A stretch of DNA of 64,000 nt from the NCBI RefSeq assembly GCF_034653275.1, contig NZ_JAYEES010000001.1, forward strand, positions 558,001-622,000, given 5' to 3'. Source of the stretch: Nitrospirillum sp034653275 (GTDB lineage: Bacteria; Pseudomonadota; Alphaproteobacteria; Azospirillales; Azospirillaceae). The notes under the pieces are model-generated. The model was not told the origin of the DNA, did no database searches, and saw nothing but the letters and a program-made list of their open reading frames with translations. This document shows positions 8,806 to 15,856 of the stretch, in pieces. The first letter of the stretch is position 1. Every line of letters begins with the position of its first letter. The position numbers and the translations under genes were made by a program.

Positions 8806-8935
8806 GAGCCTGGCCCATAAATCGGAGGCACCGCTCTGAACGGTAGCAAAATACCGCGTCGCGCGAGCTTCTGACCCCGGAAGCGGCTCCAAGGGCACCC
8901 AGACGAGGACGAAGGGCGAATTATGGGCCAGGCTC
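8806..8935. mobile_element. 130-bp MITE with IS5-like ends
   Basis: GAGCCTGGCCCATAA at 8806-8820 is repeated inverted at 8921-8935, and TAA flanks both sides (8803-8805 and 8936-8938) as a likely target duplication. No transposase is encoded inside. The end resembles the end of the degraded IS5-type element at 20437 (GAGTCCGGCCC, also preceded by TAA), so an IS5/IS427-type transposase probably mobilised it. Confidence 0.75.
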
Positions 8936-9045
8936 TAAGACGCTACCGAGAAAGTTTTCATGTTACCTTCTTTTTTAATTTGCCGAGGATGGTATTATTT
9001 ACTTATTCTATGGAATCAAAAAATCATCAATAAAATGGGATGATC

Positions 9046-9357
9046 ATGGATAAAAAATTCAAATCTCGCTGGTTTTTCTCTGGTCTTGGGCAAGGGGTTG
9101 TTACTAAGCATGGATTTTTTGGCGCAAAAAACGTTGATGCTGCTGCTCCTTACCTTCCAGACTTTCAATCTATGGCAGATAGTCTTTGTGAAATAATATC
9201 TGGATTTGATGAGGATGGGTATGACATACATACAGTTCTCCCAATTCAGGTTGGAACATCTGAGCCATCTATTACTAAGAACAATTCTTATCTTGGAGAC
9301 TACTCTTACAGCCTTACGAGGGGAGCAATCGTCATAGGGAAAAAGCGTACTGATTGA
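9046..9357 (+). CDS. Small AT-rich hypothetical protein (103 aa)
   Basis: The ATG at 9046 follows GGGA with five bases spacing; an in-frame ATG at 9040 is also possible. The protein begins MDKKFKSRWFFSGLGQGVV and ends YSYSLTRGAIVIGKKRTD. It reads like one compact alpha/beta domain with a helix (DFQSMADSLCEIISGFDEDG) between strands. No signal peptide or membrane segment is present. Its AT-rich codons resemble the SIR2 operon rather than the neighbouring GC-rich sequence, suggesting separate transfer. It lies between the MITE and repeat B. Function unknown. Confidence 0.6.
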   Translation: MDKKFKSRWFFSGLGQGVVTKHGFFGAKNVDAAAPYLPDFQSMADSLCEIISGFDEDGYDIHTVLPIQVGTSEPSITKNNSYLGDYSYSLTRGAIVIGKKRTD

Positions 9358-9418
9358 AAGAGGTCAGTAGAATCGGGTCTACACCTGTAAATCGGCGCGC
9401 CCCAATGACCCCGCTGAC

Positions 9419-9476
9419 TTTAATAGAATCAAATGGATACCGTGCCGATGGGCGTCCAAGCTACGCGCCGATTAAC
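9419..9476 (+). repeat. 58-bp dispersed hairpin repeat, copy B
   Basis: Second copy of the repeat. One stem base is changed (ATGGGCG against CGCCGAT), weakening the hairpin. A short inverted partial copy (AATCGGCGCGCC) lies about 25 bases upstream. Confidence 0.75.
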
Positions 9477-9511
9477 AATTTATGTTCGGCATTGGCAAGA
9501 TCCCGTGTTTT

Positions 9512-9659
9512 GCCCGGCTGGCGCCGGGCAGTTGGTTACGCGCACACGGGGCCGCGTCCCGCCTATTCTCCCCGGACGCGCGGGTGTGAACCCATACATG
9601 GGATAGGATTTTGTTTCAGCGGGCTGCCCGACAGAGCGGGAACCCGTGTGTGCGCGTAA
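9512..9659 (+). ncRNA. Candidate structured RNA or nested inverted repeat
   Basis: GCCCGGC (9512-9518) pairs with GCCGGGC (9523-9529). TTACGCGCACACGGG (9536-9550) pairs with 9643-9659 as 9+6 base pairs around a two-base bulge. Within that long stem, CGCGTCC (9553-9559) pairs with GGACGCG (9574-9580) and CCCA with TGGG near 9591-9602. No protein-coding frame is convincing here. It may be a small structured RNA or a decayed mobile element; strand is undetermined. Confidence 0.35.
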
Positions 9660-9798
9660 AGCGATGCCCGGAGGGTAACCACACCCGCTGAGCACGAAAT
9701 CAGTATCGCGGAACGTAGGGGACTTTTAAAGGGTTGTCTTGATGCCTCAGGGTTGCGGCCGGCCGCCGGTTCTGCCGCCGACCGTCTATCGAGGGCCG

Positions 9799-10263
9799 TC
9801 AGTTTGCCAGCGGCAGCCTGGCGCAGGTCTCATCGGCCTGCATTTTGTAGGTGAAGTCGGGAGCCGGGCGCCAAACGGTCACGTTTAGGCGCTCCCCCAC
9901 CTGCATTGAGATTGGTGTCGGCTGCCGCGGCGTCCGGTTGGGGCAATGATCGAGCGAATGGACTGCGACGCCATCCACCGAGGTGACGCAAAAGCAGACC
10001 CGTTGGTTGCCAGGGTCATTCCTGATGATCACAGGTAACACCGTGGCCCTCCTGGCTGATTTCAGCCATTCGGCGCGTTGACCCTGTTCGACCACCTTGA
10101 ACTTGAGGGGGCGGACCGGATCGTTCGCCGTCCAATTGTCCTCCGAAACCATTTGGAGGGACGGCGTCCGGGAAAGGGGAAGCGATGAGCAGGCGGCTAC
10201 CGCGACGGTGCAAGTTGCTGCGGCGATTGCCCATGTTTTTGGCGTTATCCGTCTGTTTTTCAT
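9799..10263 (-). CDS. Hypothetical lipoprotein (154 aa)
   Basis: The ATG at 10263 follows a GGGA and starts a signal sequence (MKNRRITPKTWAIAAATC...) with lipobox VAAC, so the protein is likely lipid-anchored. The mature part has a beta-type pattern with RPLKFKVVEQGQRAEWLKSA, four Cys (CFCVTS, DHC, ETC) and a C-terminal WRPAPDFTYKMQADETC. The four Cys could form disulfides in the periplasm. The frame is open far upstream, but that part overlaps the oppositely phased gene at 10494-11009 and is not supported. No family recognised. Confidence 0.6.
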   Translation of the reverse strand: MKNRRITPKTWAIAAATCTVAVAACSSLPLSRTPSLQMVSEDNWTANDPVRPLKFKVVEQGQRAEWLKSARRATVLPVIIRNDPGNQRVCFCVTSVDGVAVHSLDHCPNRTPRQPTPISMQVGERLNVTVWRPAPDFTYKMQADETCARLPLAN

Positions 10264-10389
10264 TTTGTTTCCCAGCGGCAGTATGGGGCGCCGATCAAGC
10301 GGCAAATCACGAACCAGCTCCGAATAGATCGTTACAACTGTATCATAATTGCTACTGTTAATGCCGAGGGCATCGTTAACGGGGCCTTG

Positions 10390-10493
10390 ATGTGCGGCCG
10401 TTACAGCGTCACCACCGCGCCGTTCGCGATCACCAGCCTCCTCGTCCACCTGCTGGGTATCCCGGGGCCCAAGCCGGTGCCCCGGGAAGTGCA
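10390..10493 (+). pseudogene. 5' fragment of a SRAP (HMCES/YedK-like) gene
   Basis: The frame starts MCGRYSVTTAPFAITSLL, the hallmark N-terminus of SRAP proteins, in which Cys2 is the catalytic residue that crosslinks abasic DNA. Similarity stops after about 35 residues (GPKPVPREVHQR), where the opposite-strand gene at 10494-11009 begins. The NVAPTQ segment and later active-site residues of the family are absent. It is a truncated remnant left at a recombination junction. Confidence 0.65.
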
Positions 10494-11009
10494 TCAACGG
10501 TTGAGTTGCGCGGCGATGCCAAGGACGGTGCGAAGCGATCCGTGGGTGGTCGGCGATATCTTGCCGATCCAGTCGTTCTCCTTCCGCTCCGTCCACTCGA
10601 ACAGGTACGCCTCCCGGTCGCCCGACACCTTTCTGGCGCGGCGCGTCATCGCTCCCCAGACACTCTTGAGCGCGGCGTGCTGGTCCTCGATGGCGATGCC
10701 GAGCTTGGCACAGACGTCGTTGACCAGGAAGCCATCCGGGCTGGCCTCGACCATCACGTTCAGGGCGATCCGGACCTTTTCGTCCAGCCGGTTTATGAAC
10801 TGTCGCGCCTCGTTGATCGATAGGTCCGTCGGCTTCCATTCGGGACGCTTCCGGGCGGGTATCCCATCGCCGTCGGATTCGTTGTCGCCCTCGCCGCGTT
10901 CGAAGGCGGCTTCGGGTAGTCGCCCTTTGAGGTAGGCTGCGATTTCGGCCTGTGTGGCCGTGGTGAATGTCGCCAGGTCGCTGAACGACAGGAAGAGGCC
11001 GCTGTTCAT
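10494..11009 (-). CDS. Hypothetical protein (171 aa)
   Basis: A GGAGAAG lies five bases before the ATG. The protein is soluble and acidic in its first third (GEGDNESDGDG), followed by helices NEARQFINRLDEKVRIALNVMVEASPDG and a basic C-terminal segment (WGAMTRRARKVSGDREAYLFEWTER). The central DGFLVNDVCAKLGI with the following DQHAALKSVWGAMTRRARK looks like a winged-helix arrangement, so DNA binding is possible. A perfect 9-bp palindrome lies about 80 bases upstream. No named family. Confidence 0.6.
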   Translation of the reverse strand: MNSGLFLSFSDLATFTTATQAEIAAYLKGRLPEAAFERGEGDNESDGDGIPARKRPEWKPTDLSINEARQFINRLDEKVRIALNVMVEASPDGFLVNDVCAKLGIAIEDQHAALKSVWGAMTRRARKVSGDREAYLFEWTERKENDWIGKISPTTHGSLRTVLGIAAQLNR

Positions 11010-11086
11010 ATCGCTTCTCCATCATCTTGATTCGAGACGGTATAAGACACCAAGTGATGATGATGTTGTAGCGTTATACTGGCCTA

Positions 11087-11111
11087 CATGCAACCTCCGC
11101 GTGGTTGCATG
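11087..11111. promoter_or_regulatory. Perfect 9-bp palindrome upstream of 171-aa gene
   Basis: CATGCAACC and GGTTGCATG are separated by seven bases. The site lies 78-102 bases upstream of the ATG at 11009 and could be an operator; no regulator is identified. Confidence 0.35.
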
Positions 11112-11339
11112 CCTCTACCTCCGGGGTTGTCGGTTTGTTGCGCGATAGCCCCGGTCGGTATTGGCGAGTCAAAAGGAGAAGGAAATGGAAATCGATTGAA
11201 GCGGCCAATCGACAACGGTGAGCTGATTTCGATGCCAGCGTGGTCCCGTCACATCAGGGCACGGTTCGGTGTTGATTCCCCACGTATGGGCGCTCAATGG
11301 TTGGCAGATTGTGTCTCTGGTCGTGGGGTAGGAGCGCAT

Positions 11340-11394
11340 CCACCGGGTCAGGCCTGGAGGCCGGCGTAGCCGGCTGGAAGGCCTGACCCGGTGG
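11340..11394. repeat. 55-bp palindrome with 16-bp perfect arms
   Basis: CCACCGGGTCAGGCCT (11340-11355) is exactly inverted at 11379-11394, and the loop contains GCCGGC-GTA-GCCGGC. It is about 65 bases upstream of the IS256-type transposase start. It has no T-run on either side, so it is not a standard terminator. Confidence 0.7.
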
Positions 11395-11460
11395 GCGGTC
11401 ATCGCGGGTCTTCGGTAGAGTTTGGTCACCACACACACCCTCCAACCGAAGGTGACCACG

Positions 11461-11733
11461 ATGACCGACCCGATGATGGCGTTGCGTTCGATGCTTGAGA
11501 AGGGCGCTGATGCCAATGTGCTCAGAGAGATGATCGGCTTTGCTGCCCAGCGGCTGATGGAACTGGAGGTCCACGGCCTGACCGGCGCCGAACCTGGCGA
11601 GCGGTCGGCGAACCGGCAGGTTCAGCGCAGCGGCTACCGCGATCGCGACTGGCACACCCGGGCCGGCACGGTGGAACTGCGCATTCCCAAGCTGTGCCGG
11701 GGCAGCTACTTCCCCGGCTTCCTGGAACCACGA
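11461..11733 (+). pseudogene. Truncated IS256-family transposase
   Basis: The frame starts MTDPMMALRSMLEKGADANVL and continues through LMELEVHGLTGAEPGERSANRQVQRSGYRDRDWHTRAGTVELRIPKL to SYFPGFLEPR, the typical N-terminal region of IS256/Mutator transposases. Similarity stops after FLEPR. About 300 residues with the DDE catalytic domain are missing, and repeat C begins 33 bases on. The fragment covers only the DNA-binding part and cannot transpose by itself. Confidence 0.85.
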
Positions 11734-11766
11734 TATAAACCAGCGCGATCCGGTGATCCAGAAAAC

Positions 11767-11824
11767 CTCAATAAAATCAATCAGATGTAGTGCAGATCGG
11801 CGTCCAATTCACGCGCCGATTAAC
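11767..11824 (+). repeat. 58-bp dispersed hairpin repeat, copy C
   Basis: Third copy. It retains the intact stem ATCGGCG/CGCCGAT and the terminal GATTAAC. It lies directly behind the truncated IS256-type gene. Confidence 0.75.
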
Positions 11825-12023
11825 ACGCGCGGAGCGCGGATCCCGTCGCGCCGCCATCAGTCAGGGGGGGCACGGTCATGTGTTAGTCAGGGCGGGGCGC
11901 AGGCCTTCGATCCGCAGCACGACACCCACGGCTGCCAGGAGCGCGACGGCGACAATGGTGGTGTGGACCACTTTGGCGGTTGGCCTGCGGCTCATCCAGG
12001 TGACCGATTGGCCCCCGGGCGAT

Positions 12024-12257
12024 TCAGCGGGTCCTGTCCGCCGCCGTCATGGCCGCGTCCGCGTTCACGAAGTACCTGACCTTGGGGCTGCAACCGCCGG
12101 TAACCGGCGAGGTGGACAACCAGGAACCGTCAGGCCGCTGGACGGCCCAGGAAAATCTCGCGTTCGGCGTCACGCGCTGCGCTGTCATTCCGTCCCGGCG
12201 GACCCAAGTTCCGTCGCTTTCTTCCACCCAATCCAGGGTCGGCGACAATTTTCCCAC
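12024..12257 (-). CDS. Hypothetical protein (77 aa)
   Basis: A GTG start at 12257 is preceded by AGGAGG with four bases spacing, the strongest ribosome site in this stretch. The protein is soluble, with WVEESDGTWVRRDGMTAQRV and FSWAVQRPDGSWLSTSP resembling small beta-sheet domains with repeated DGxW motifs. It ends ADAAMTAADRTR. No family recognised. Confidence 0.5.
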   Translation of the reverse strand: MGKLSPTLDWVEESDGTWVRRDGMTAQRVTPNARFSWAVQRPDGSWLSTSPVTGGCSPKVRYFVNADAAMTAADRTR

Positions 12258-12322
12258 TATTCCTCCTGGACGCCGTTCACAAGAAATGTACCATTAAGAG
12301 AATTCCAATATTGAGTCTCATC

Positions 12323-12766
12323 ATGAATGACTTTCTAAAGCTGTCGAGCGATATCGTTGCCGCATATGTCGCAAAAAATCACATCTCGCCGGGTGAATTG
12401 CCTGGACTGATTCATTCGGTCTATGGGAGCTTGGTCCGGATCGATAGTCCGGCGCCAGAGCCTGTTCCTGAGGCTAAGCTTGTGCCGGCCGTGCCGGTTC
12501 GGAAATCCGTGACCCCCGACTACATCGTGTGCCTGGAAGACGGCAAGAAGCTGAAGATGCTGAAGCGCCATCTGCGCACCGCCTACGGCCTGTCGCCGGA
12601 GGAGTACCGCGAGAAGTGGGGCCTGCCGGTGGACTATCCCATGGTCGCCCCGAACTACGCGGAGCAGCGGTCGGGGTTGGCCAAGGCCATTGGCTTGGGT
12701 ACCCGTGGGCGCGGGGAGGCGGAGGAGGTGAAGCCGGCGAAGAAGCGTGGGCGCTCTGCAGCGTGA
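12323..12766 (+). CDS. MucR/Ros-family transcriptional regulator (copy 2)
   Basis: The ATG at 12323 (MNDFLKLSSDIVAAYVAKN) gives 147 residues with a normal MucR N-terminal helix. From VPAVPVRKSVTPDYIVC through GLAKAIGLG it is nearly identical to copy 1, with Asp again replacing the second zinc Cys (CLEDGKK). N-terminal and C-terminal tails differ, the latter ending KPAKKRGRSAA. The two regulators bracket a stretch full of insertion-sequence debris and may silence the AT-rich genes around them, as MucR does in other alphaproteobacteria. Confidence 0.9.
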   Translation: MNDFLKLSSDIVAAYVAKNHISPGELPGLIHSVYGSLVRIDSPAPEPVPEAKLVPAVPVRKSVTPDYIVCLEDGKKLKMLKRHLRTAYGLSPEEYREKWGLPVDYPMVAPNYAEQRSGLAKAIGLGTRGRGEAEEVKPAKKRGRSAA

Positions 12767-12773
12767 CCTCGGC

Positions 12774-13319
12774 CTAGCACGATACAGGGGAGCGGGCTGA
12801 TGCCGGCGCCGCCGCCACGGCAGCGCAAGAGGTCGACGGTTCAGCCCGTCCGTCGAGACAGAGGCGGTCCGGCGCGGCGGCGATGCGCCAGCGCGTCATG
12901 GCCACGGACGGCGGAGGCCGGGCGGTTGGCGGCAGGAGCATCAGGCCCAGGGTGTCGCCCGCCTCGGCCGCGAGCTGGAGACGGCGGTACTGGGTCGGGG
13001 TGGGCAGCAGGCGTCCCCCACCGCCGCGCCCAGGCAGCGGCAGCGGAGGGCCTCCTCCATGACCCAGAGGGCGTCCTCCTCCATGCGGGGATAGATCTGC
13101 AGCAGCCGGCCCAGGAGCGCAGCGACGAACCCGTGCCCCGCAGTGCCGGCCGGCAAGGATCTCATGAATGCCGCCGCAGACCAGACCGCCAGCCGGCAGG
13201 GCAAGGTCCAGGGCCGGCACGCCCGTGGCGACGGGCGGCCGGCCGCCCACCGGACGGGTCCGGTCGAGGGCGGATAGCTGGGCGCGCAAGGTGGTGATGG
13301 CGGCGGCATGGTCGGTCAT
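12774..13319 (-). pseudogene. imuA: Decayed imuA (DNA-damage mutagenesis protein)
   Basis: The start matches ImuA: LRAQLSALDRTRPVGGR, then VPALDLALPAGGLVCGGIHEI. The homologous reading then moves to another frame (GTAGHGFVAALLGRLLQIYP, then EEDALWVMEEALRCR) and back (YRRLQLAAEAGDTLGLML, then MTRWRIAAAPD), with a further shift near the end. The segment between the early Rossmann-like part and EEALR is also shorter than in ImuA. ImuA normally works with ImuB and DnaE2 in SOS mutagenesis; neither partner is nearby. At least two frameshifts make it a pseudogene. Confidence 0.75.
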
Positions 13320-13402
13320 ACCTCAATCAATGTTCTCTATTTGTTCCAAGTCAAGCCCGGCCTATGGTTAATGGGGATGGGCTGGACGGAAGCATAGGGG
13401 AA

Positions 13403-13628
13403 TCAAGCCGCAGCGTCGGAGAGGGACGGCAGCCAGGGGGCCCGGCCGATGATCTCGACGGCTGCGCAGTGGATGCCGGGGGCGGCAGGATCGCTCGAAC
13501 TCGGTGAAGCGGGAGGTGACGCGCACGCGGGTACCGTAGGGGTGGGCCAGGTCGGCGACCAGGAGGGCAATCTGGTCGGGTTCGGCGGCGATGATGAGCA
13601 GTGAGGTGGGGACAGCAGAGGTGGACAT
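13403..13628 (-). pseudogene. Frameshifted small ORF upstream of imuA remnant
   Basis: The ATG at 13628 opens a frame reading MSTSAVPTSLLIIAAEPDQI and on to RVTSRFTEFER. Homologous-looking sequence then continues in a different frame as DPAAPGIHCAAVEIIGRAPWLPSL to a stop at 13403. Joined, this is a coherent protein of about 75 residues. Its decay alongside imuA suggests both belonged to one lost operon. Function unknown. Confidence 0.4.
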
Positions 13629-13704
13629 GGCGGCCTCCGGGACGGAGTGGAGGCAGAATCCCAGATGCAAAAATTTGAGTGAATTTTCGAAATACGATAC
13701 AAAG

Positions 13705-15846
13705 TCAATTCTTGGTAATGGCATCAAGATGAAGAAGATCAATTCCCGAAGATATGGCGCCATTTATAAAATAACAGATCCGATCCGCTGCTGCGATTGT
13801 TTCTTTTCGATGAGCAATTACGATCCGTGTTATTCCCATACCCTTGATCGCAGCATTGATTTCGGCCTCCGCGCTTGCGTCAAGATGCGCTGTCCCCTCA
13901 TCCATTATAAGCAGTTTAGGTCGGCGGTATAACGCACGCGCGAGGAGGACACGTTGCTTCTGTCCGCCAGAGAGGCTCGAGCCCATGTCTCCGACAAGAG
14001 TCTCATATCCCATAGGCATGCGCATAATATCTTCGTCAATTGAGGCAGTAGCCGCTGCGGCTTTTACGCGGGCGAAGTCTGGGTCGTCATCGAAAAGAGC
14101 AATGTTGTCGGCTATCGAACCGGCGAACAAATTATCATCCTGTAAAACGGCGCCAATTTGTTCTCTATAATTCCTATGACCAAAATCTTTTAGTAAAAGC
14201 CCATCTATTCGTATTTGTCCACTATCAGGTTCAATGAGGCCAAGAAGAACTTTAACCAGAGTTGATTTTCCACCCCCCGACGGTCCAGTGATAACAACAT
14301 GTGAACCTGGTTCAATAACTAAATCTACTCCATTAAGGACCGGTGGTTCTGTTGTCGAATAACGGAAGGTGACGTCATTCAATTCAATATGTCCATTCAA
14401 TTCCCTTCGCACCGTTGGGGTATCTAGATCGAAACTGGGGTCTTCGTCTGAGAGAGCGATATCAGACAGTCGATCGAGATGCAGGCCCAACATTTTGAAA
14501 GAAATTACCTGGTCTCCTAAAGAAGTTGCATTCTTTATGAACTGTGCTTTGTACGCTAGAAAGGCAAACATCATGCCGACGCTGAAGCCGCCAGCCATAA
14601 CTAGTGAAATTCCGACCCAGATAGACACAACTGTTTCCAACCCAAAGATCAGTGTATTTGCACCTCCCTGCCATAGGTTAATGCGCGCAGATACAATACC
14701 AGCGTTAACCGCGTCGGTTAGCTTGATCTGCCATAGCGCATGGCGCGCAACTTCCCTGTTAAAGAGCCGCAGTGTAGTGATGCCTCGCAAGGATTCGATC
14801 ATCACGGACTGCTCTTTCGCTCTTGCGGATACCTCGCTGGTATTAGCTTCCAATTGCATCGGGAATGTTAAAAGTCTTACGGCGAGATACAGGGCGAAAG
14901 CGATTGCAGCAATAAGCGCGAGCGTCGAACTGTAGAAAAACATTATGATGAGCGTTAGGGAAGTCAGCGCACCATCGACTACAGCCGATCCGGCGCTTTG
15001 GGTCAGTGCTTCTTGTATCGGATGAATCGACTGAAACCTTGAAAGAACATCACCGACATGCCGTCTTTCAAACCACGAAATTGGCAGTCGAAATAGCTTC
15101 CTCGCTATATTATTTGCAATTCCGAAGCTGAGAGCCGCCCCAGCAATTAGTAGTACATATGATCGAAGTACCGTCGTTGCACTGTTGACAATTGTAAGAA
15201 GGCCAAAACCAAGTGCAATTACGGCCATAAGGTTCCAATCTAGTGCTGGTAAGACCTGATCGACTGCAATTTGCATGTAATAAGGCAAAGAAATTGCAAA
15301 TAGTTGAATAACTATGCTTAAAGATAATGTTTGGGCTATGGAAGTTTTCAGACCATACACATTTTTCCAAAGTCGCGTCAGGGCAAGACGCTCCTGTTTG
15401 ACCTGCGTTCTGAAGCTATTAGCTGGATGCAGCTCAAGCGCAACGCCTGTAAAGTAGGGCGATATATCTGTTAAGCCATACCATCTGGAAGCCCCGGCGG
15501 GGTCATGGATCAGGACTCGGCCGCGTTCTACTCGTTCGGCAACGACGAAGTGGTTTAAGTTCCAATGCAGGATAGCCGGAAAAGTTAGACGGGGGACCGA
15601 TTCGAGAGGCAACTTCACGGCGCGGCTTGAGAAGCCCATCTGGTCAGAAATCAGAACCAACGATTTAAGTGTCACGCCTCTTGTCGACAACGGGAAGCGC
15701 CGGCGAAGAGCGCTTAAGTCCGTGTCAGATCCGTGATAGGTAGCTATCATAGCTAAACAGGCGAGACCGCATTCGGAGAATTCGGTCTGACGTACGAGGC
15801 GGATGCGCCGCCTGGACCAAAGACCTATGTGGAGATCACGTTCCAT
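13705..15846 (-). CDS. Peptidase-containing ABC exporter (C39 type) for RiPP
   Basis: A 713-aa exporter that cuts the leader after Gly-Gly and pumps the peptide out across the inner membrane. The N-terminal C39 domain has QTEFSECGLACLAM (Cys26), LNHFVVAE (His99) and HDPAG (Asp115), so the full catalytic set is present. A membrane domain follows (about residues 160-440, several long hydrophobic helices). The ATPase domain has Walker A GPSGGGKST, signature LSGGQKQRVLLARAL and Walker B LLIMDEGTAHLD. Start at 15846 is preferred over the TTG one codon upstream. It ends the RiPP operon, 11 bases after the HlyD gene, and the pair forms a CvaA/CvaB-like export unit. Confidence 0.9.
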   Translation of the reverse strand: MERDLHIGLWSRRRIRLVRQTEFSECGLACLAMIATYHGSDTDLSALRRRFPLSTRGVTLKSLVLISDQMGFSSRAVKLPLESVPRLTFPAILHWNLNHFVVAERVERGRVLIHDPAGASRWYGLTDISPYFTGVALELHPANSFRTQVKQERLALTRLWKNVYGLKTSIAQTLSLSIVIQLFAISLPYYMQIAVDQVLPALDWNLMAVIALGFGLLTIVNSATTVLRSYVLLIAGAALSFGIANNIARKLFRLPISWFERRHVGDVLSRFQSIHPIQEALTQSAGSAVVDGALTSLTLIIMFFYSSTLALIAAIAFALYLAVRLLTFPMQLEANTSEVSARAKEQSVMIESLRGITTLRLFNREVARHALWQIKLTDAVNAGIVSARINLWQGGANTLIFGLETVVSIWVGISLVMAGGFSVGMMFAFLAYKAQFIKNATSLGDQVISFKMLGLHLDRLSDIALSDEDPSFDLDTPTVRRELNGHIELNDVTFRYSTTEPPVLNGVDLVIEPGSHVVITGPSGGGKSTLVKVLLGLIEPDSGQIRIDGLLLKDFGHRNYREQIGAVLQDDNLFAGSIADNIALFDDDPDFARVKAAAATASIDEDIMRMPMGYETLVGDMGSSLSGGQKQRVLLARALYRRPKLLIMDEGTAHLDASAEAEINAAIKGMGITRIVIAHRKETIAAADRICYFINGAISSGIDLLHLDAITKN

Positions 15847-15856
15847 CAAATTTCTT

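Larger units (their letters stand above)
11010..11460 (+). other. Intergenic, promoter region and IS256 left flank
   Basis: Contains two palindromes listed separately (11087-11111 and 11340-11394) and no supported gene. The right part leads into the IS256-type transposase fragment and probably contains the left end of that element. Confidence 0.4.

Noticed and set aside
10390..10935. Full-length 180-aa SRAP protein on plus
   Set aside because: Only the first 35 residues resemble SRAP; the rest is antisense to a better-supported gene with a ribosome site.
11422..11790. Complete small transposase gene
   Set aside because: Homology to IS256 ends at about 11733; the remaining codons come from the flank and repeat C.
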